From NCBI RefSeq assembly GCF_013409865.1, contig NZ_JACCBM010000001.1:434001-498000 (forward strand): a stretch of 64,000 nucleotides of DNA, written 5' to 3'. The notes under the pieces were generated by a model. The model searched no databases. It saw only the letters and a list, made by a program, of their open reading frames with translations, and was not told where the DNA came from. The stretch comes from Herbiconiux flava (GTDB taxonomy: Bacteria > Actinomycetota > Actinomycetes > Actinomycetales > Microbacteriaceae). How positions within the stretch are numbered: the stretch's first letter is position 1; every line of letters starts with the position of its first letter. This document shows positions 16,141 through 25,051 of this stretch, one piece after another. Made by a program: the position numbers and the translations under genes.

Positions 16141-18744
16141 ATGGCAGCGGAGTTGACGCTTGGTGCAGAAGAAGAGCTCCACCTCATCGATCTCGAGAGC
16201 GGTAAGCTGTCGGCCCGCGCGCCGCAGATCCTGTCCCGGCTGCCCGCCCTGAACTATTCGGCCGAGATCCAGCGCACCACCGTCGAGACGAACACCGACG
16301 TGGTCTCGACCCTCGACGGGCTGCGCCAGGAGATCCTGCGGCTGCGCCGCGGCGTGATCGAGGCGGCCGCCCCCGACGGGATCGGCATCGCCTGCGTCGG
16401 CACCGCTCCCCGCTCGGAGTTCGCCGACTTCGAGCTGACGACGACCGGCCGCTACGGGCGCATGCAGGAGCAGTACCGCCTGCTCGTCGACGAGCAGCTG
16501 ATCTGCGGCACCCAGATCCACGTCGGGGTGAGCGACCGCGACCTCGCCGTCGACATCGCCCAGCGGGTCTCCCGCGACCTGCCCGTGCTGCTCGCGATCT
16601 CGGCGAGCTCCCCGTACTGGAACGGGCTGGACACCGGTTACTCGAGCATCCGCTCCATCATCTGGCAGCGCTGGCCGAGCGCGGGCGCCACCGGCGACCT
16701 CGGCTCGGCGGCCGAGTACGACGAGCTGCTCGCCGACCTGATCGCCACGGGGGTCATCGCCGACTCGAAGATGGCCTACTTCGAGGTGCGCCCCTCCTCG
16801 CACGCCCCCACGCTCGAGCTGCGCGTCTGCGACGCCTGCCCGATCGTCGACGACGCGGTGCTGATCGCCGGCCTCTTCCGCGCAGCCGTGCGCGCCGCCG
16901 AGGTCGACATCGAGGCCGGCCGACCGTACCACCCGGTGCCCGCGCCCATCCACCGCGCCGCGATGTGGCAGGCCGCCCGCGGCGGGCTGTCGGGCGACCT
17001 GCTCGACGACGGCCCCCATCCGCGCCCCACCGCCGCCGCCCACGCCGTGCGGCACCTGATCCGGCGGCTGCGCCCCCAGCTCGAGGAGCTCGGCGACTAC
17101 GAGGAGGTCGTCGCGCTCGCCGAGACGCTGCTCGCCCGCGGCAACTCGGCCGACCGGCAGCGCGCCGCCTTCGCCGAGCGGGGCGACATCGACGCCGTGG
17201 TGAAGCTCGTGGTCGACGAGACCCACGGCCCGGCCGGGGGCATCCCGCCCGCCGTGCCCGCGCTCCGCACCTACCGCACCCGCGCGGGCGACGAGGCGGT
17301 CGGCCCCGGCTCCCACCCCCGCCCCGCCTACGAGCAGCTGATCGCCTACTTCGAGGGCCTCAGCCCCGAGAAGGTCGAAGCGGCCCGCTCGGCCGCCCGG
17401 GACTGGACGCACGAGCACGGGGTCACCTTCCGCGTCGACGGTGAGGAGCGCCCCTTCGAGGTCGACCTCGTGCCGCGTGTGATCAACGCGCACGAGTGGT
17501 CGCAGATAACGGCCGGGCTCACCCAGCGCGCCCGGGCGATCGAGGCGTTCCTCCGCGACGTCTACGGCGAGCAGCGCATCGTCGAGGACGGCGTCATCCC
17601 CCGTGCCGTCATCGAGGGCAGCCCCGGCTGGATGCCCGCGGCGCGCGCCCTCCCCACCGACCTCACCCGCTCGGCCGTCTTCGGCTTCGACCTCGTGCGC
17701 AACGAGTTCGGCGGCTGGCGCGTGCTCGAGGACAACGTGCGGAACCCGAGCGGAGCTGCCTACGCGGTCGCGATCCGCCGGCTGATGGACGAGGTCGCCG
17801 ACGGCGCTCCCCGGCCCGACGCGATGCTCGACCCCGAGCGCGTCTTCGGCTCGCTGCGCCGCACTCTGCTCGCCGGTGGCCGCGTCGCCGCCGGTCTCGC
17901 CCCCGACTCGCACCGCGTGCCGACCGCCGCTCTCGTGTCGAGCGGCCCGACGAGCGGCGCCTGGTTCGAGCATCGGATGCTCGCCGAGAGCGCGGGCCTC
18001 GCCTTCCTCGAGCTGTCCGACCTCGACGTGCGCGACGGCAGGGTCGTCGTCGCGGCCGACGGCTCCGTGCTCGACGCGCTCTACCTGCGCCTGGACGTCG
18101 AGCTGCCCGACGCCGTCGCCGACGGCGAACCGATCGGGGCGCGCATCCTGGACGTGGCCGCCGCCGGCCGGGTCTTCCTCGCCAACGCCCCGGGCAACGG
18201 CGTCGCCGACGACAAGGCGATGTACTGCCATCTGCCGGCCCTGATCGCCTACTACCTCGGCGAGCGCCCGCTGCTCGAGCAGGTGCCGACCTACCGCACG
18301 AGCGACGAGGCCGAACGGCGCACGGTGCTGGAACGGGTCGGCGAACTGGTCACGAAGCCGGTCGACGGCCACGGCGGCGAGGGCGTGCTGATCGGGCCCG
18401 CTGCCGGAGCCGCCGCGGTGGCCGAGCGGCGGGCCGCGATCGCCGCCGACCCCGAGACCTGGGTGGCGCAGGAGGTCGTGCCGCTGTCGTCGCACCCGAC
18501 CTTCGCCGACGGCGCCCCGCCGATGCCGGGTGCCGAGGCGGCCGGTGTTCCCGGCGCCGCCCTCGAGCCGCGCCACGTCGACCTGCGGGTGTTCGTCTAC
18601 GCCACCGGCGAGGGCGAGCACGGCTTCGAGGTCGCCGATCTGGCCCTCACCCGGGTGGCCCCGGCGGGGAGCATGGTCGTCAACTCCTCCCGCGGCGGCG
18701 GTTCGAAGGACACCTGGATCACCGCGGCACCGGGGAGCGTCTGA
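16141..18744 (+). CDS. GCS2 carboxylate-amine ligase fused to circularly permuted ATP-grasp ligase
   Basis: An 867-residue two-enzyme fusion. Residues about 5-370 are a GCS2/YbdK-type glutamate-cysteine-ligase domain (LGAEEELHLIDLESG, RTTVETNTDV, CGTQIHVGV, YFEVRPSSHAPTLELRVCD), which forms gamma-glutamyl or similar amide bonds. Residues about 430-865 are a DUF404/DUF407 circularly permuted ATP-grasp domain (IVEDGVIPRAVIEGSPGWMP, GFDLVRNEFGGWRVLEDN, Lys739 in KPVDGHGGEGVLIGP, RHVDLRVFVYA, MVVNSSRGGGSKDTWI). It would join two carboxylate-amine bonds in turn, giving a small peptide. The gene is translationally close to an NAGGN-type amidotransferase (2-nt gap), which suggests that the peptide is then amidated. 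Product identity is not proven. Confidence 0.88.
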   Translation: MAAELTLGAEEELHLIDLESGKLSARAPQILSRLPALNYSAEIQRTTVETNTDVVSTLDGLRQEILRLRRGVIEAAAPDGIGIACVGTAPRSEFADFELTTTGRYGRMQEQYRLLVDEQLICGTQIHVGVSDRDLAVDIAQRVSRDLPVLLAISASSPYWNGLDTGYSSIRSIIWQRWPSAGATGDLGSAAEYDELLADLIATGVIADSKMAYFEVRPSSHAPTLELRVCDACPIVDDAVLIAGLFRAAVRAAEVDIEAGRPYHPVPAPIHRAAMWQAARGGLSGDLLDDGPHPRPTAAAHAVRHLIRRLRPQLEELGDYEEVVALAETLLARGNSADRQRAAFAERGDIDAVVKLVVDETHGPAGGIPPAVPALRTYRTRAGDEAVGPGSHPRPAYEQLIAYFEGLSPEKVEAARSAARDWTHEHGVTFRVDGEERPFEVDLVPRVINAHEWSQITAGLTQRARAIEAFLRDVYGEQRIVEDGVIPRAVIEGSPGWMPAARALPTDLTRSAVFGFDLVRNEFGGWRVLEDNVRNPSGAAYAVAIRRLMDEVADGAPRPDAMLDPERVFGSLRRTLLAGGRVAAGLAPDSHRVPTAALVSSGPTSGAWFEHRMLAESAGLAFLELSDLDVRDGRVVVAADGSVLDALYLRLDVELPDAVADGEPIGARILDVAAAGRVFLANAPGNGVADDKAMYCHLPALIAYYLGERPLLEQVPTYRTSDEAERRTVLERVGELVTKPVDGHGGEGVLIGPAAGAAAVAERRAAIAADPETWVAQEVVPLSSHPTFADGAPPMPGAEAAGVPGAALEPRHVDLRVFVYATGEGEHGFEVADLALTRVAPAGSMVVNSSRGGGSKDTWITAAPGSV

Positions 18745-18746
18745 GC

Positions 18747-20537
18747 ATGTGCGGCATCGCGGGCGAGCTGCGCTTCGACGGCCGGAGCGCCGACCTCGGC
18801 GCCGTCGACCGGATGACGGCGTGCCAGGTGCACCGCGGCCCGGACGGCACCGGGCTCTGGTCGAACGGCCGGGTCGCCCTCGGGCACCGGCGGCTCTCGA
18901 TCATCGACCTCTCGGCCGCCGGGGCGCAGCCGATGGTCGACGCCCCGCTCGGCCTCTCGGTCGTCTTCAACGGCTGCATCTACAACCACCGGCAGCTGCG
19001 CGCCGAGCTCGAGGGCAAGGGCCACCGCTTCTTCTCCACCTCCGACACCGAGGTGATCGGCAAGGCGTATGCCGAGTGGGGCATGGACTGCGTCGAGCAC
19101 CTGCTGGGCATGTTCGCCTTCGTCGTCGTCGAGCACGCCTCGGGCCGCACGATGCTCGCCCGCGACCGCCTCGGCATCAAACCGCTCTACCTCGACGAGC
19201 GGCCCGGGCGGCTGCGCTTCGCCTCCACGCTGCCGGCCCTGCTCGAGTCGGGCGACGTCGACACCTCGATCGACCGGACGGCCCTCGAGCACTACCTCAG
19301 CTTCCACTCGGTCGTGCCGGCGCCGCGCACGATCCTCGCCGGGGTGACCAAGCTGCCGCCGGCGACGGTGCGGATGATCGAGCCCGACGGCCGCGCATCC
19401 GACCACGTCTACTGGGAGCCCGCCTTCGAGCGCGACCCCGACAAGGCCGGCTGGAGCGACGAGGACTGGCAGGAGGCGCTGATCGGGAGCCTGCGCACCG
19501 CGGTCGAGCGGCGGATGGTCGCCGACGTGCCCGTGGGCGTGCTGCTCTCGGGCGGCATCGACTCCAGCCTCGTGGTCGCGCTGCTCGCCGAGGCCGGACA
19601 GACCGACCTCGCCACCTTCAGCATCGGCTTCGACTCGGCCGGCGGCGAGTCGGGCGACGAGTTCGAGTACTCCAGCCTCGTCGCCCGGCACTTCGGCACC
19701 GACCACCACCGCATCGCCATCGACTCCTCCAGGCTGCTGCCCGGCATCGACGGCACGGTCGCGGCGATGAGCGAGCCGATGGTGAGCCACGACTGCGTCG
19801 CCTTCTACCTGCTCTCCGAGGACGTCTCGAAGTCGGTGAAGGTGGTGCAGTCGGGGCAGGGCGCCGACGAGGTGCTCGGCGGCTACGACTGGTACCCGCC
19901 GCTCGAGGGCGTGCCGCGCGACGAGACGGTCGCGGCCTACTCCCGGGTGTTCGTCGACCGCCCCTGGGGTGAGCTGCAGCAGCTGCTCGGCCCGGCCTGG
20001 CGCGATGCGGCGCGGCCCGACAGCGCGACGGCCTTCCTCACGTCGCAGTTCTCACGACCCGGGGCCGACACCTCGGTGGACGCCGCGCTCCGCAACGACA
20101 CCACGATCATGCTCGTCGACGACCCCGTGAAGCGGGTCGACAACATGACCATGGCGTGGGGCCTCGAGGCGCGGGTCCCCTTCCTCGATCACGAGTTCGT
20201 GGAGCTGGTCGCCCAGATCCCGCCCGAGCTGAAGCTCTCCGACGGGGGCAAGGGCGTGCTGAAGCGGGCGAGTCGGGGCCTCGTGCCCGATGCGGTGATC
20301 GACCGCACCAAGGGCTACTTCCCCGTGCCGGCCATCCGGCAGCTCGAGGGGCCGTACCTCGAGCGGGTGCGGGCCGCCCTGCACGATCCGGCCGCCCGGG
20401 AGCGCGGGCTGTTCGACACCGCTAGGGTCGAACGGATGCTCGCCGATCCCAACTCCGAACGAACGACCCTGGGCTCCAACGCCCTGTGGCAGCTCGCGCT
20501 GCTCGAGATGTGGCTGCAGGAGCACGGCATCCGATGA
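18747..20537 (+). CDS. asnO: Asparagine-synthase-like amidotransferase, NAGGN (N-acetylglutaminylglutamine amide) type
   Basis: A 596-residue class-II glutamine amidotransferase/asparagine synthetase. MCGIAGELRF exposes catalytic Cys2 after Met removal; HRGPDGTG, GHRRLSIIDLS and GMFAFVV mark the glutaminase domain. The synthetase domain has the PP-loop LLSGGIDSSLV with Ser268, and QGADEVLGGYDWY. The motif wording and length fit the NAGGN-amidotransferase subfamily that converts the C-terminal carboxylate of a dipeptide to an amide, rather than true AsnB. It lies 2 nt after the ligase gene and its TGA overlaps the ATG of the peptidase. Known NAGGN operons pair it with a GNAT-ATP-grasp synthetase and an M42 peptidase; here both partners differ. 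Confidence 0.85.
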   Translation: MCGIAGELRFDGRSADLGAVDRMTACQVHRGPDGTGLWSNGRVALGHRRLSIIDLSAAGAQPMVDAPLGLSVVFNGCIYNHRQLRAELEGKGHRFFSTSDTEVIGKAYAEWGMDCVEHLLGMFAFVVVEHASGRTMLARDRLGIKPLYLDERPGRLRFASTLPALLESGDVDTSIDRTALEHYLSFHSVVPAPRTILAGVTKLPPATVRMIEPDGRASDHVYWEPAFERDPDKAGWSDEDWQEALIGSLRTAVERRMVADVPVGVLLSGGIDSSLVVALLAEAGQTDLATFSIGFDSAGGESGDEFEYSSLVARHFGTDHHRIAIDSSRLLPGIDGTVAAMSEPMVSHDCVAFYLLSEDVSKSVKVVQSGQGADEVLGGYDWYPPLEGVPRDETVAAYSRVFVDRPWGELQQLLGPAWRDAARPDSATAFLTSQFSRPGADTSVDAALRNDTTIMLVDDPVKRVDNMTMAWGLEARVPFLDHEFVELVAQIPPELKLSDGGKGVLKRASRGLVPDAVIDRTKGYFPVPAIRQLEGPYLERVRAALHDPAARERGLFDTARVERMLADPNSERTTLGSNALWQLALLEMWLQEHGIR

Positions 20538-22435
20538 CGGCGCCGGTCGTGACCGCCGGAGGCTCGGGCGACCTCGCGGCGGCCCTCGTGCGCGCGTGGG
20601 GCAGCTGGGGTCCGTCGATGACGCCGGACGCCGCCCGGGTGGCGTTCATCAGCGATCGCGGCGGCGCGCCCGAGGTGTGGGTGCAGGACGTGGTGCTCGA
20701 GGGACCCCGGGCCTCCGCCACGCGCATCCGCTTCACCGACGACCCCGTGATCTCGGTCAGCTGGTCGGCCGACAGCGCCTGGCTGGCCTGCGCGGTGGCC
20801 ACCGACGGCGGGGTGCGCACCCAGGTCTGGGTGGTGCGCCCCGACGGCAGCGACGCCCGGCGCATCTCGGGTCCGCCCGAGCGGCACGTCGAGCTCGGAC
20901 CGTGGACGAGGAGCGGCCACCGCGTCGTGCTCACCGTGCCCTCGACCGAGGTGGGCGAGCCGACCCGGGCGTACCTCGCCGACCCCACCTCGGGCGAGCT
21001 CGAGCTGCTCGCGGTGGGCGATCTGATCCACGTGCTCGACCTGTCGGCCTTCGAGCGGATGCTCGTGGTGCGCGACGGGCGCCGGGGGCACGAGTTCTGC
21101 GTGGTCGTCGACCGCGAGACCGACACCGACCATCCCGTGCTGCCGCACCCGGGCCGGGGCGCGACGGACCGCGCGTTCATCCGGCCCGCCCCTCCCGGAA
21201 CGGGCGCGCCGGCCGTCGTCTACGCCGCGACCGAGGTCGGGCTGCCCCGGCTGCAGCTCGTGGCCGCCCCGGTCGACCCCGACGACTGGTCGCAGCCCGC
21301 GCGTCTGCTGGCGGCGCGCGACGACGCCGAGCTCGAAGGGCTCGACGGCGACGACGCGGGCCGGCTGCTGCTGCTCGTCTGGAACGTCGCCGGGCGGAGC
21401 GAGCTCGAGCTCTTCGACACCCACATGGAGACCTCGGTGCCCGTGCCCGGCCTGCCCGGGGCGGTGGCGACGAGCCCGGTGCTCAGTCGCGACGGCTCGA
21501 GCGTGCTGCTCGCCGTCGAGGGGCCGCTGCGGCCCCGGGAGCTCTGGCACCTCGACACGGAGACGCTCGCCTGGACGCGGGTGAGCGACGTGCCGACGCT
21601 GCCCGCCGTGCCGCTCGTGCAGCCGAGCCTGGAGCGGTTCCGCTCGCTCGACGGGCTGGAGATCACGGGGTGGCTGTACCGGGCTGCGGCGTCGGCCGGG
21701 GCATCAGGGCCGGGTGGGGCATCAGGGCCGGGCCGGCCTGCGGGGCCCGCCTCCGCGGGCCGGGCCATGCTGCACCTGCACGGCGGACCCGAGTCGCAGG
21801 AGCGGCCGACGTTCAGCCCGCAGCACCAGGTGATGGCCGCGGCCGGCATCACCGTGTTCGCCCCGAACGTGCGCGGCTCCTCGGGCTTCGGCCGGGAGTT
21901 CGTGCACGCCGACGACGTGCAGAAGCGCCAGGGTGCGTTCGACGACGTCACGGCGGCAGCGCAGCACCTGATCGGCATCGGTGCGGCCTCGGCCGACCGC
22001 ATCGCGGTCACCGGCCGCTCCTACGGCGGCTACCTCACGCTCGCCGCCCTGGCCTTCACGCCCGGGGTCTTCGCCGCCGGTGTCGACATCTGCGGCATGT
22101 CGCACCTGCTCACCTTCTACGCCGAGACCGAGCCGTGGATCGCCGCGGCCGCCGTCACGAAGTACGGGCATCCCGATCACGACAAGAAGTTCCTGCGCTC
22201 CATCTCGCCGCTGGCGAAGGCCGAGCGCATCGACGTGCCGCTGCTCGTCGTGCACGGCGAGCTCGACACGAACGTGCCGATCGGCGAGGCGCACCGGATC
22301 GTCGCGGCACTGAGCGAGCTGGAGCGGCCGGTCGAGTACCTCGAGCTCGCCGGGGAGGGGCACGAGTACCGGCGCGAGTCGTCCCGGCTGGCCCTGATCG
22401 AGCGGATGCGCGGGTTCCTCCTGCGCGTGCTCTGA
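20534..22435 (+). CDS. S9-family (prolyl oligopeptidase-like) serine peptidase
   Basis: A 633-residue protein with an N-terminal beta-propeller built of WD40-like PD40 repeats (MTPDAARVAFISDRGGAPEV, DDPVISVSWSADSAWLACAV) and a C-terminal peptidase domain. The triad is Ser496 in GRSYGGY, Asp578 in HGELDTNVP and His610 in EGHEYRRE; HLHGGPESQ begins the oxyanion region. S9 enzymes cleave short peptides. Its 4-nt overlap with asnO makes co-expression certain, so it probably trims, recycles or degrades the amidated peptide, as the M42 peptidase does in classical NAGGN loci. A Gly/Ala/Pro insert at residues about 389-412 comes from an 18-bp tandem duplication. Confidence 0.88.
   Translation: MTAPVVTAGGSGDLAAALVRAWGSWGPSMTPDAARVAFISDRGGAPEVWVQDVVLEGPRASATRIRFTDDPVISVSWSADSAWLACAVATDGGVRTQVWVVRPDGSDARRISGPPERHVELGPWTRSGHRVVLTVPSTEVGEPTRAYLADPTSGELELLAVGDLIHVLDLSAFERMLVVRDGRRGHEFCVVVDRETDTDHPVLPHPGRGATDRAFIRPAPPGTGAPAVVYAATEVGLPRLQLVAAPVDPDDWSQPARLLAARDDAELEGLDGDDAGRLLLLVWNVAGRSELELFDTHMETSVPVPGLPGAVATSPVLSRDGSSVLLAVEGPLRPRELWHLDTETLAWTRVSDVPTLPAVPLVQPSLERFRSLDGLEITGWLYRAAASAGASGPGGASGPGRPAGPASAGRAMLHLHGGPESQERPTFSPQHQVMAAAGITVFAPNVRGSSGFGREFVHADDVQKRQGAFDDVTAAAQHLIGIGAASADRIAVTGRSYGGYLTLAALAFTPGVFAAGVDICGMSHLLTFYAETEPWIAAAAVTKYGHPDHDKKFLRSISPLAKAERIDVPLLVVHGELDTNVPIGEAHRIVAALSELERPVEYLELAGEGHEYRRESSRLALIERMRGFLLRVL
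21698..21732 (+). repeat. 18-bp tandem duplication inside the S9 peptidase gene
   Basis: A GGGGCATCAGGGCCGGG unit at 21698-21714 recurs at 21716-21732. It encodes two copies of GASGPG just before the first strand of the peptidase domain and looks like a recent in-frame expansion of a surface loop. Confidence 0.6.
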
Positions 22436-22478
22436 CCGCCACGGCTCCGGCCGGCTCCGCGGGCGCCCGGCGCACCCG

Positions 22479-23666
22479 TCAGACGATGGATGCCCGTCGG
22501 GGCATGCGGAGCGCGAACAGCGCCGCCGCCCCCATCAGGATCGCGGCCGAGGCGAAGGCCGCCTCGTAGCCGAAGGCGTCGACGAGCAGCCCGGCGGCGA
22601 GCGGTCCGACGATGGCCCCGGCATCCGCCACCGCCTGGAACACCGCGACCGGCTGGCCGCCACGCGCCCCCGCCGCGTCACCGACGGCCGCGGCCGGGGC
22701 GGTGCCCATGAAGGCCGCCGCGACCCCGTAGACCGACAGCAGAACGATCAGCAGCCAGATCGACGACACCAGTGGGATGGCGACCATGACGAGCGCGCCG
22801 ACCGCGAAGGCGCCGATGATCGCGGGCTTGCGCCCCACCGTGTCGACGAAGCGGCCGGCCGGGGCCAGGGCGAGGGTCTGTGCGACCGCCGCGACGGCGA
22901 AGGCGATGCCCGTGATCGCCGGTTTCTCGTGCAGCACCTCGACGATCAGCACCGGCACGAGCGCGCTGCGCACCCCCATCGCCGACCAGCCCTGGGCGAG
23001 GCTCGCCAGCAGCGCCGACTGGTAGCCGCGGTCGCGCAGCACCTGCCGGAACGGCCGCGGAGGCTCGGGCACCGCGTCGGGGTCGCGGGTGCGGCGCTTC
23101 AGCAGGGCGAGCCCCACGGCGCCGGCCACCACGAGGGTGCCGGCGTAGAAGAAGAACGGCGCGTGCAGCGAGATGCCCGAGAGCAGGCCGCCGACGGCAG
23201 GGCCGGCCATGCCGCCGATGAGGAACCCGCCCTGGTAGAAGCCGACGGCCCGGCCGCGCACGGCGGGCTCGGTCGTGGCGAGCAGCAGGGTCATCGCGGC
23301 CACCGAGAACATGGCCGAGCCGATGCCCCCGGCACCGCGCAGCAGCAGCACCGCGGGGTAGTTGTCGGCGAGGCCCACGAGAGCGCTGGAGACGGCGACG
23401 ATGCCGATGCCGACCGCGAGCACCACCCGCTCGCCGAGCAGGTCGATCAGCTTGCCGACGAAGGGATTCGCGACCAGACGCATCACAGCGAAGGCGGAGA
23501 CCACGGCGCCCACCTCGAGGTAGCCCACGCCGAAGCTGCGCACGTAGACGGGCAGCACCGGAACGACGACGCCGAACCCGAGCATCACGAAGAAGGCGAT
23601 GACGCCGAGCACCATCACGTCCCGCGGAAGCCGGGTGAGGCGGGGACGATCGGAGGTGCGTGTCAC
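22479..23666 (-). CDS. Major facilitator superfamily transporter (12 TM, drug-efflux type)
   Basis: About 395 residues with twelve predicted membrane segments, beginning VMVLGVIAFFVMLGFGVVVP. The MFS loop 2-3 motif is visible as NPFVGKLIDLLGER and its counterpart as GRFVDTVGRKPAI. AGPAVGGLLSG matches motif C of proton-driven antiporters, suggesting export of a drug or metabolite. The GTG at 23666 (VTRTSDRPR) is chosen because longer starts add about 30 non-membrane residues; the ribosome-binding site is weak. It is convergent to the peptide-amide operon, so export of that product is only a guess. Confidence 0.87.
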   Translation of the reverse strand: MTRTSDRPRLTRLPRDVMVLGVIAFFVMLGFGVVVPVLPVYVRSFGVGYLEVGAVVSAFAVMRLVANPFVGKLIDLLGERVVLAVGIGIVAVSSALVGLADNYPAVLLLRGAGGIGSAMFSVAAMTLLLATTEPAVRGRAVGFYQGGFLIGGMAGPAVGGLLSGISLHAPFFFYAGTLVVAGAVGLALLKRRTRDPDAVPEPPRPFRQVLRDRGYQSALLASLAQGWSAMGVRSALVPVLIVEVLHEKPAITGIAFAVAAVAQTLALAPAGRFVDTVGRKPAIIGAFAVGALVMVAIPLVSSIWLLIVLLSVYGVAAAFMGTAPAAAVGDAAGARGGQPVAVFQAVADAGAIVGPLAAGLLVDAFGYEAAFASAAILMGAAALFALRMPRRASIV

Positions 23667-24040
23667 TCCAGAAGCGTAATCGCCCGGGAAGGGGAGGTGG
23701 TGCGAACAGCGGCATCGGGTCTGCCAGGGTAAGAGCCGTTCACACCACCTCGTCGGCATCGGGATGCCGTGGACGGCGCCCTGGGTGATGAGGGCGGCAC
23801 GTCCGTTGGGGGGTGATGAGCACGTTACTTACGCTCGAGCAGGATGTCCAGAGCACCCGAATTGGGCCCCATGCCCCTCCTCGGCACCCCGACCTCGACA
23901 CCGATCACTAGTGCTGACCAGGCCTTTCCCGATTTTCATTACCCCGCATGAACCTTCGGGAGGGGTGCCGTCCTGCGCTGTTCTTGAGCGAAAACTGAGC
24001 GAGTCCTGGCCTACCGGGCGACCCGGGCTAGGGTTCGAGC
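23667..24040. other. 374-nt intergenic region without a recognised gene
   Basis: Between the divergent MFS and glutathione-transferase-like genes. It is noticeably less GC-rich in places, especially around 23925-23960, and carries no convincing ORF, RNA gene or large stem-loop. It must hold the MFS promoter; the only clear element is the TAGGGT box at its right end. The small open frames across it are extensions of shadow frames. Confidence 0.5.
24029..24034 (+). promoter_or_regulatory. -10 box for a leaderless transcript (GST-like gene)
   Basis: TAGGGT stands 6 nt before the ATG at 24041, the same spacing as before the amide-ligase operon. No ribosome-binding site is present. Confidence 0.5.
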
Positions 24041-25033
24041 ATGAGCTACGTGCAGCCCGGGGAGTTCACCCGCGACACCGCCTACATCGAGGACCGCATC
24101 ACCCGGGACGGCCGCGACGGCTGGCCGGTGGAGGCCGGCCGCTACCGGCTCGTCGCCGCCCGCGCCTGCCCCTGGGCGAACCGCACGGTGATCGTGCGCC
24201 GCCTCCTCGGTCTCGAGGACGCCATCTCGCTCGGCCTGCCCGGCCCGACCCACGACGAGCGCAGCTGGACCTTCGACCTCGACCCCGACGGCCGCGACCC
24301 GGTGCTCGGCATCGAGCGGCTGCAGGAGGCCTACTTCGCCCGCTTCCCCGACTACCCCAAGGGCATCACGGTGCCCGCGATCGTCGAGGTGGCGAGCGGC
24401 ATGGTCGTCACCAACGACTACCCGCAGATCACGCTGGACTTCTCGACGGAGTGGACCGAGTTCCACCGCCCGGGCGCTCCCGAGCTCTACCCCGAGCGTC
24501 TGCGCGACGAGATCGACGCCCTGAACGCCGAGATCTTCCGCGACGTGAACAACGGTGTCTACCGTGCCGGGTTCGCCGGATCGCAGAAGGCCTACGAGCG
24601 GGCCTACGACGCCCTCTTCGAGCGGCTCGACGTGCTGAGCGAGCGGCTCTCCCGGCAGCGCTACCTGATGGGCGGCACCATCACCGAGGCCGACGTGCGC
24701 CTGTTCACCACGCTCGCCCGCTTCGACGCCGTCTACCACGGGCACTTCAAGTGCAACCGGCAGAAGCTCGCCGAGATGCCGGTGCTCTGGGCCTACGCCC
24801 GCGACCTCTTCCAGACGCCGGGCTTCGGCGACACCATCGACTTCGCGCAGATCAAGGCCCACTACTACGTGGTGCACCGCGACATCAACCCGACGGGCAT
24901 CATCCCCAAGGGGCCGGATGCGCGGGGCTGGCTGACTCCCCATCACCGCGAGGAGCTCGGCGGCCGGCCCTTCGGCGACGGCACGGCCCCGGCCGACCCG
25001 CCCGCGAGCGAGCGCGTGCCGGCGCTGGCGTAG
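24041..25033 (+). CDS. Glutathionyl-hydroquinone reductase-like (GST Xi class) protein
   Basis: A 330-residue member of the YqjG/ECM4 family. The thioredoxin-like domain has the catalytic RACPWANRT motif with Cys43; the helical C-terminal domain includes FRDVNNGVYRAGFAGSQKAY, YLMGGTITEADVRLFTTLARFD and YFK/FKCNR-type lysine-arginine sites. In proteobacteria these enzymes reduce glutathionylated hydroquinones. Actinobacteria use mycothiol, so a mycothiol-linked version of the reaction is likely here. The gene is monocistronic and probably leaderless. It may protect against quinones or chlorinated aromatics. Confidence 0.88.
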   Translation: MSYVQPGEFTRDTAYIEDRITRDGRDGWPVEAGRYRLVAARACPWANRTVIVRRLLGLEDAISLGLPGPTHDERSWTFDLDPDGRDPVLGIERLQEAYFARFPDYPKGITVPAIVEVASGMVVTNDYPQITLDFSTEWTEFHRPGAPELYPERLRDEIDALNAEIFRDVNNGVYRAGFAGSQKAYERAYDALFERLDVLSERLSRQRYLMGGTITEADVRLFTTLARFDAVYHGHFKCNRQKLAEMPVLWAYARDLFQTPGFGDTIDFAQIKAHYYVVHRDINPTGIIPKGPDARGWLTPHHREELGGRPFGDGTAPADPPASERVPALA

Positions 25034-25051
25034 CCGCTCGGCCCGGGGCTC

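Noticed and set aside
16081..18621. 846-residue minus-strand open frame
   Set aside because: It is a shadow of the GCS2-ATP-grasp gene in another frame, rich in Asp/Arg/Gly/His and without a family match.
18747..20537. Ordinary asparagine synthetase AsnB
   Set aside because: Operon partners and motif wording fit the peptide-amidotransferase (NAGGN) class better, though only a profile search can settle it.
23667..24040. Possible small gene or riboswitch in the largest gap
   Set aside because: No ORF with a ribosome-binding site, no conserved-looking stem system and no known motif was recognised.
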